Shown one piece after another: positions 60,870 to 64,000 of a DNA stretch of 64,000 nt; within the stretch, counting starts at the first letter, position 1, and every line of letters starts with the position of its first letter. The translations under genes and the position numbers were made by a program. Below the pieces are notes generated by a model, which saw nothing but the letters and a program-made list of their open reading frames with translations, was not told where the DNA came from and ran no database searches. The DNA is from Gigaspora margarita (Eukaryota > Glomeromycota > Glomeromycetes > Diversisporales > Gigasporaceae): NCBI GenBank assembly GCA_009809945.1, contig WTPW01000340.1, forward strand, positions 189,031 through 253,030. The letters are read 5' to 3'.

Positions 60870-61811
60870 TTATACCTTCAAAAATGCAGAAAATAATTAT
60901 AATAATATTAAAGTATTTAATCAAACGAATAACAAATAAAGAATCAAAATTTACCACAGTTCCAGAAGAAGAGGCAATACGCGGCCAAAGATCAGCGCAT
61001 TCCTTCCCCACGGGACCAGTGATGGCAGAACCTTTCATTTCTCCTTTGGGGTTTACAATAACACCGGCATTATCTGAAAGATAAAAGTCTTAGCTATGTA
61101 TCGAGACGAAAATCAAAATTACAAATCAATAATCACCTTCAAAGTAAAGAAAAACACCGTCTCTTCTACGCCAAGGTTTTCTTTGTCGAATTACAACAGC
61201 GGGCATGACTACATAAGTCAATTAAAATAAGGTATGATAAATATATTGTGATACGACATGTACGGCATGTAATTATGCGCTCTATTTTCACCTTTTTTTC
61301 TTAAATCAGGTTTGCCTTTTTTTACTGTGGCCATGACCATATCACCAACTCCAGCTGCCGGCAATCGATTCAGCCGAGCATGGATGCCCTTTACTGAGAT
61401 GATATACAAATTTTTTGCTCCAGAATTATCGGCACAATTCATAATTGCACCAACTGGGAGACCCAAGGTCATTCGAAACTTGTTACCAGAAGCTGAAAAG
61501 GCGCAATATATAAAATAAGTAATTTGCGTATTCAATAAACCATTGAAAAAATAAATTATATTTACCACCACCGCGTCCTATCGAAGATATATAATAAAAA
61601 TGGTTAACAAAATTAGTGATCCATAAATAAAGGTTACAGATAATACGAGATAGTGTCTCCAAAATAAAATTTTTCGAGTGTCAACCAAGAAAATCAAGCG
61701 TTTAAACCATCTAAAATTACTTTTACATTCATATCACTGCAGCCAAAACGTGTCTAGAGTATATTGTAATTGATTTGAATATGAAATTATAAAATTACCT
61801 CTCTTTGACAT
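60870..61811 (-). CDS. RPL23: Cytosolic ribosomal protein uL14 (RPL23)
   Basis: Large-subunit ribosomal protein that helps form the subunit interface. Six exons (61811-61799, 61577-61566, 61492-61292, 61208-61137, 61073-60955, 60875-60870) give exactly 140 residues, the normal eukaryotic length. The sequence is unmistakable: MSKRGRGG at the start, [43 protein letters not shown] and [20 protein letters not shown]. Exon 2 is only 12 nt. The last exon is a 6-nt piece coding Val-stop: reading through instead would add 30 hydrophobic residues that the family lacks, while the splice gives SSSGTVV, like yeast. Introns follow GT-AG. As for most ribosomal genes, the first exon is very short and strong constitutive expression is expected (inference). 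Confidence 0.96.
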
Positions 61812-62209
61812 TTTAGCCTATTTTGATGGTAAAGATGGGTTAAATCAAAAAAATTTTTTACTGTATCTGTCACGTGAATGTGAACTAATGGGCATTTTAT
61901 AACAATAGCGGGCTTTAATTTGATTGGATGACCGCCCAAAACAGGGACGATGTGATTCACAAAATTCGATCAAATTTTTTTATAAACTTATAATATGCAC
62001 GGAATAATCTAGCAACTCGTTTACCTATTATTCCTATTATTCTTATATAATACCCATGTCCGTCTAAAGAATCACTCTATGAGAATTGCTAATGCTACCC
62101 CCATCCGGCCTATTTTCGGCCTTAATCATGTGACCCAAGCCACAAAACAAGTTGTTCCAAAGCTATTAGTATTTGTACCCAATCAAATTATATTACCGGT
62201 GGTTCAAAT

Positions 62210-62850
62210 TTTGTTACTTTGAACCCAAAATTGAACCCGGAAGTGGTCATTTTAAACCAACTTCTGGTTCAAATAGATCCAGAAGTGGTTATTTTGAACC
62301 AACTTCTGGTTTAAATAAACCCGGAGGTGGTTATTTTGAACCAACTTTTGGTTCCTTTACTTCTGGTTCAAATAGACCCGGAAGTGGTCATTTTGAACCA
62401 ACTTCTAATTCTAATAGACCTGGAAGTGGTTATTTTGAACCAACTTCTTGTTCAAATAGACCCGGAAGTGGTCATTTTGAACCAACTTCTGGTTCAAATA
62501 GGCCCGGAAGTCGTCATTTTAAACCAACTTCTGCTTCAAATAGACCCTGAAGTGGTCATTTTGAGCCAACTTCTGGTTCAATTAGACCCGGAAGTGGTCA
62601 TTTTGAGCCAACCTCTGGTTCAATTAGATCCGGAAGTGTTTATTTTGAACCAACTTTTGTTCAAATAGACAAAAGTGGGTATTATGAACCAATTTCCGGT
62701 TCAAATAGATTCGGAAGTGGTTATTTTGATCCAACTTCTGGTTCAAATAAATTGTAATTAGTCATTGTGAACCAACTTCTGGTTCAAATAGACCCGAAAG
62801 TGGTTATTTTGAACCAACTTCTTGTTCAAATAGGCCCAGAAGTAGGGTAA
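62210..62850 (+). repeat. 42-bp minisatellite (PGSGHFEPTSGSNR repeat)
   Basis: About fifteen copies of a 42-bp unit containing CCCGGAAGTGGTCATTTTGA then ACCAACTTCTGGTTCAAATA. In one plus frame (62173-62550) nine or so copies translate to a 14-residue repeat with the core PGSGHFEPTSG; beyond 62550 the frame is broken. Each unit has TTTTGAACC and GGTTCAAA, so single strands can fold back. Whether it is part of a gene is unclear. Confidence 0.75.
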
Positions 62851-63054
62851 GAAGCACATGAAAATTTTTGGGATGCCCAGGGAGGCATACATTGAACTAA
62901 TGGCATGCCTCTAAGGCATGCCCTTATAATTATATATAGATATGGGCTAGTGCAAAAAGATTTGTACCTCAAATAGCTCTGATTAAAATATTTTTTGTAC
63001 AAATTTTTTTAATTTAATATGATCTACACTAAGTCCATATTATATAAACCCGGC

Positions 63055-63180
63055 TGCTTCTACATCAGCAAATTTATAATAGCATAATCTTATGTAAGGT
63101 CTTATGAACCATAATATAAACAAAATATTTCATAATATTTTCAAAATATTTCGAAATATCAAATTTTTGAAATGAGAAAT
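63055..63180. repeat. Fragment of the TTCGAA foldback family
   Basis: TACATCAGCAAATTTATAAT matches the end of the elements at 21664 and 44696, followed by TTTCAAAATATTTCGAAATA. Only one end is present. Confidence 0.6.
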
Positions 63181-63509
63181 TATAGGCATCTCCCGTGAGA
63201 GATGCATCTCCCTGGGGGATATATTCCCACCCGGCATACCGATGCTGGATCAGAGGTCAGTTTACCCCTACCAGTGAACACATGATAGATAAGTACGGAA
63301 GTACCGTTTCTTTTTCTGTATTTTTTTTATTGTTTATTAATAATACTAACACTTTACTTTTTTTTTTTGGGACCCGCTTCTTTGGCTTCTTTGAAGCATT
63401 TTACGTCATTCTTTTTTTCACATTTTCTTTGAGCTTTCAGTGTTTTTTGATAAGTACTTTCTTCTGATCTTTCAATGTTTTTTTTTCTAGTAACTTTTAC
63501 TAATCTTTC

Positions 63510-64000
63510 GAAATCGGTTGGTAAACTTTTTTATGAACTTATTTCCGGTCTTTTGCCGATTTATTGGTAAACTTGTGAATTTTTCTTTGGTTTTTCAGCA
63601 TTTCTTGGTGAACTTTTTTGGGTCTTTTAGCTTTTTGTTAGTGAACTCCTGTGAATTTTGGCATTCTTTTGGTGAATCCTTTTGTAAACATTTGGCGTTA
63701 TCTCTTGTGAACTTTCAGCGTTTTTTAGTTAACTCTCTTGTGGGCTCTTAGCGTTTTCTGGTGAATTCTCTTGTAAACTTTCAGGTGAATTCTTTTGTGG
63801 ACTTTTGGTGTTTGTTTGTGAATTCTCTTGTGGACTTTCGGCACTTTCTGGTGAACCCTCTTGTGGACTTTTGCGTTTGGTGAACCCTCTTGTGAACTTC
63901 CGGTGTTTTTCAAATTTTATTTAATTTTTGGGGCTCTATTGGTAAGTATCTTTAAACGTTTTTTTTTTTTTGAATAATTTGCTAGTGAACTTTCTTGTGA
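63510..64000. repeat. Degenerate minisatellite of about 33 bp
   Basis: Repeats of GTGAACTCTCTTGTGGACTTT plus TTGGCGTTTT-type spacers, up to the window end. On the minus strand one frame (63913-63725) reads as an 11-residue repeat with core KVHKRIHQK, so it may be a coding repeat fragment; no start or wider gene can be supported. Confidence 0.6.

Noticed and set aside
60884-61518. Plus-strand frames opposite RPL23
   Set aside because: Antisense shadows of a certain ribosomal protein gene.
61578-61798. snoRNA in RPL23 intron 1
   Set aside because: Ribosomal gene introns often host snoRNAs, but no paired C and D boxes or H/ACA signature could be found.
62210-64000. CRISPR array
   Set aside because: The minisatellites have no unique spacers and the genome is eukaryotic.

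Overview
This is a very AT-rich eukaryotic window. It holds spliced genes with short GT-AG introns (one probable GC-AG), heavy transposon load and nested repeats. Gene content fits a fungus: Hop1, a Tvp23-family Golgi protein, a YMR226C-like dehydrogenase, a Zn2Cys6-like zinc cluster and a Sel1-like repeat fragment. Base composition, Sel1-type sequences and transposon density resemble an arbuscular mycorrhizal fungus such as Rhizophagus; that placement is inferred, not proven. Two assembly gaps lie at 22411-22937 and 43401-44158.

Genes sit in two islands. Island 1 (7.5-15.4 kb): a complete 14-exon HOP1 homologue on the minus strand (11021-7506), then, divergently, a two-span membrane protein with PPxY motifs (12370-13433), followed 139 bp later by a ten-exon short-chain dehydrogenase (13573-15413). 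Island 2 (55.8-61.8 kb): a SET-domain protein with a Zn2Cys6-like cluster (58330-55813, minus), head to head across 277 bp with a TVP23 homologue (58608-59660), then the gene for cytosolic ribosomal protein uL14/RPL23 (61811-60870, minus). Splice phases were worked out by hand and every model closes in frame.

The rest is mostly mobile DNA. A non-LTR retrotransposon (LINE) runs on the minus strand from 30943 to 21105 with a 17-bp target-site duplication and a poly(A) tail. ORF1 and ORF2 meet in a TAATG stop/start overlap. Its coding region carries stops compatible with C-to-T change and two DNA-transposon insertions (21664-23491 and 23601-23742); removing each with one target copy brings the LINE frame back together. 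A more decayed LINE lies near 44.9-49.2 kb.

Short DNA transposons are abundant and many have readable target duplications: eight hAT-like copies with 8-bp duplications (five with TAGNGTT ends, three with AGGACYC ends), Harbinger-like copies with TTA/TAA duplications, mariner/pogo-like copies with TA duplications, and a TTCGAA-rich foldback family. Several families share one internal palindromic module, which also appears in satellite-like arrays at 0-0.65, 34.4-35.1 and 39.0-40.2 kb. Two minisatellites (42-bp and about 33-bp units) lie near the right end.
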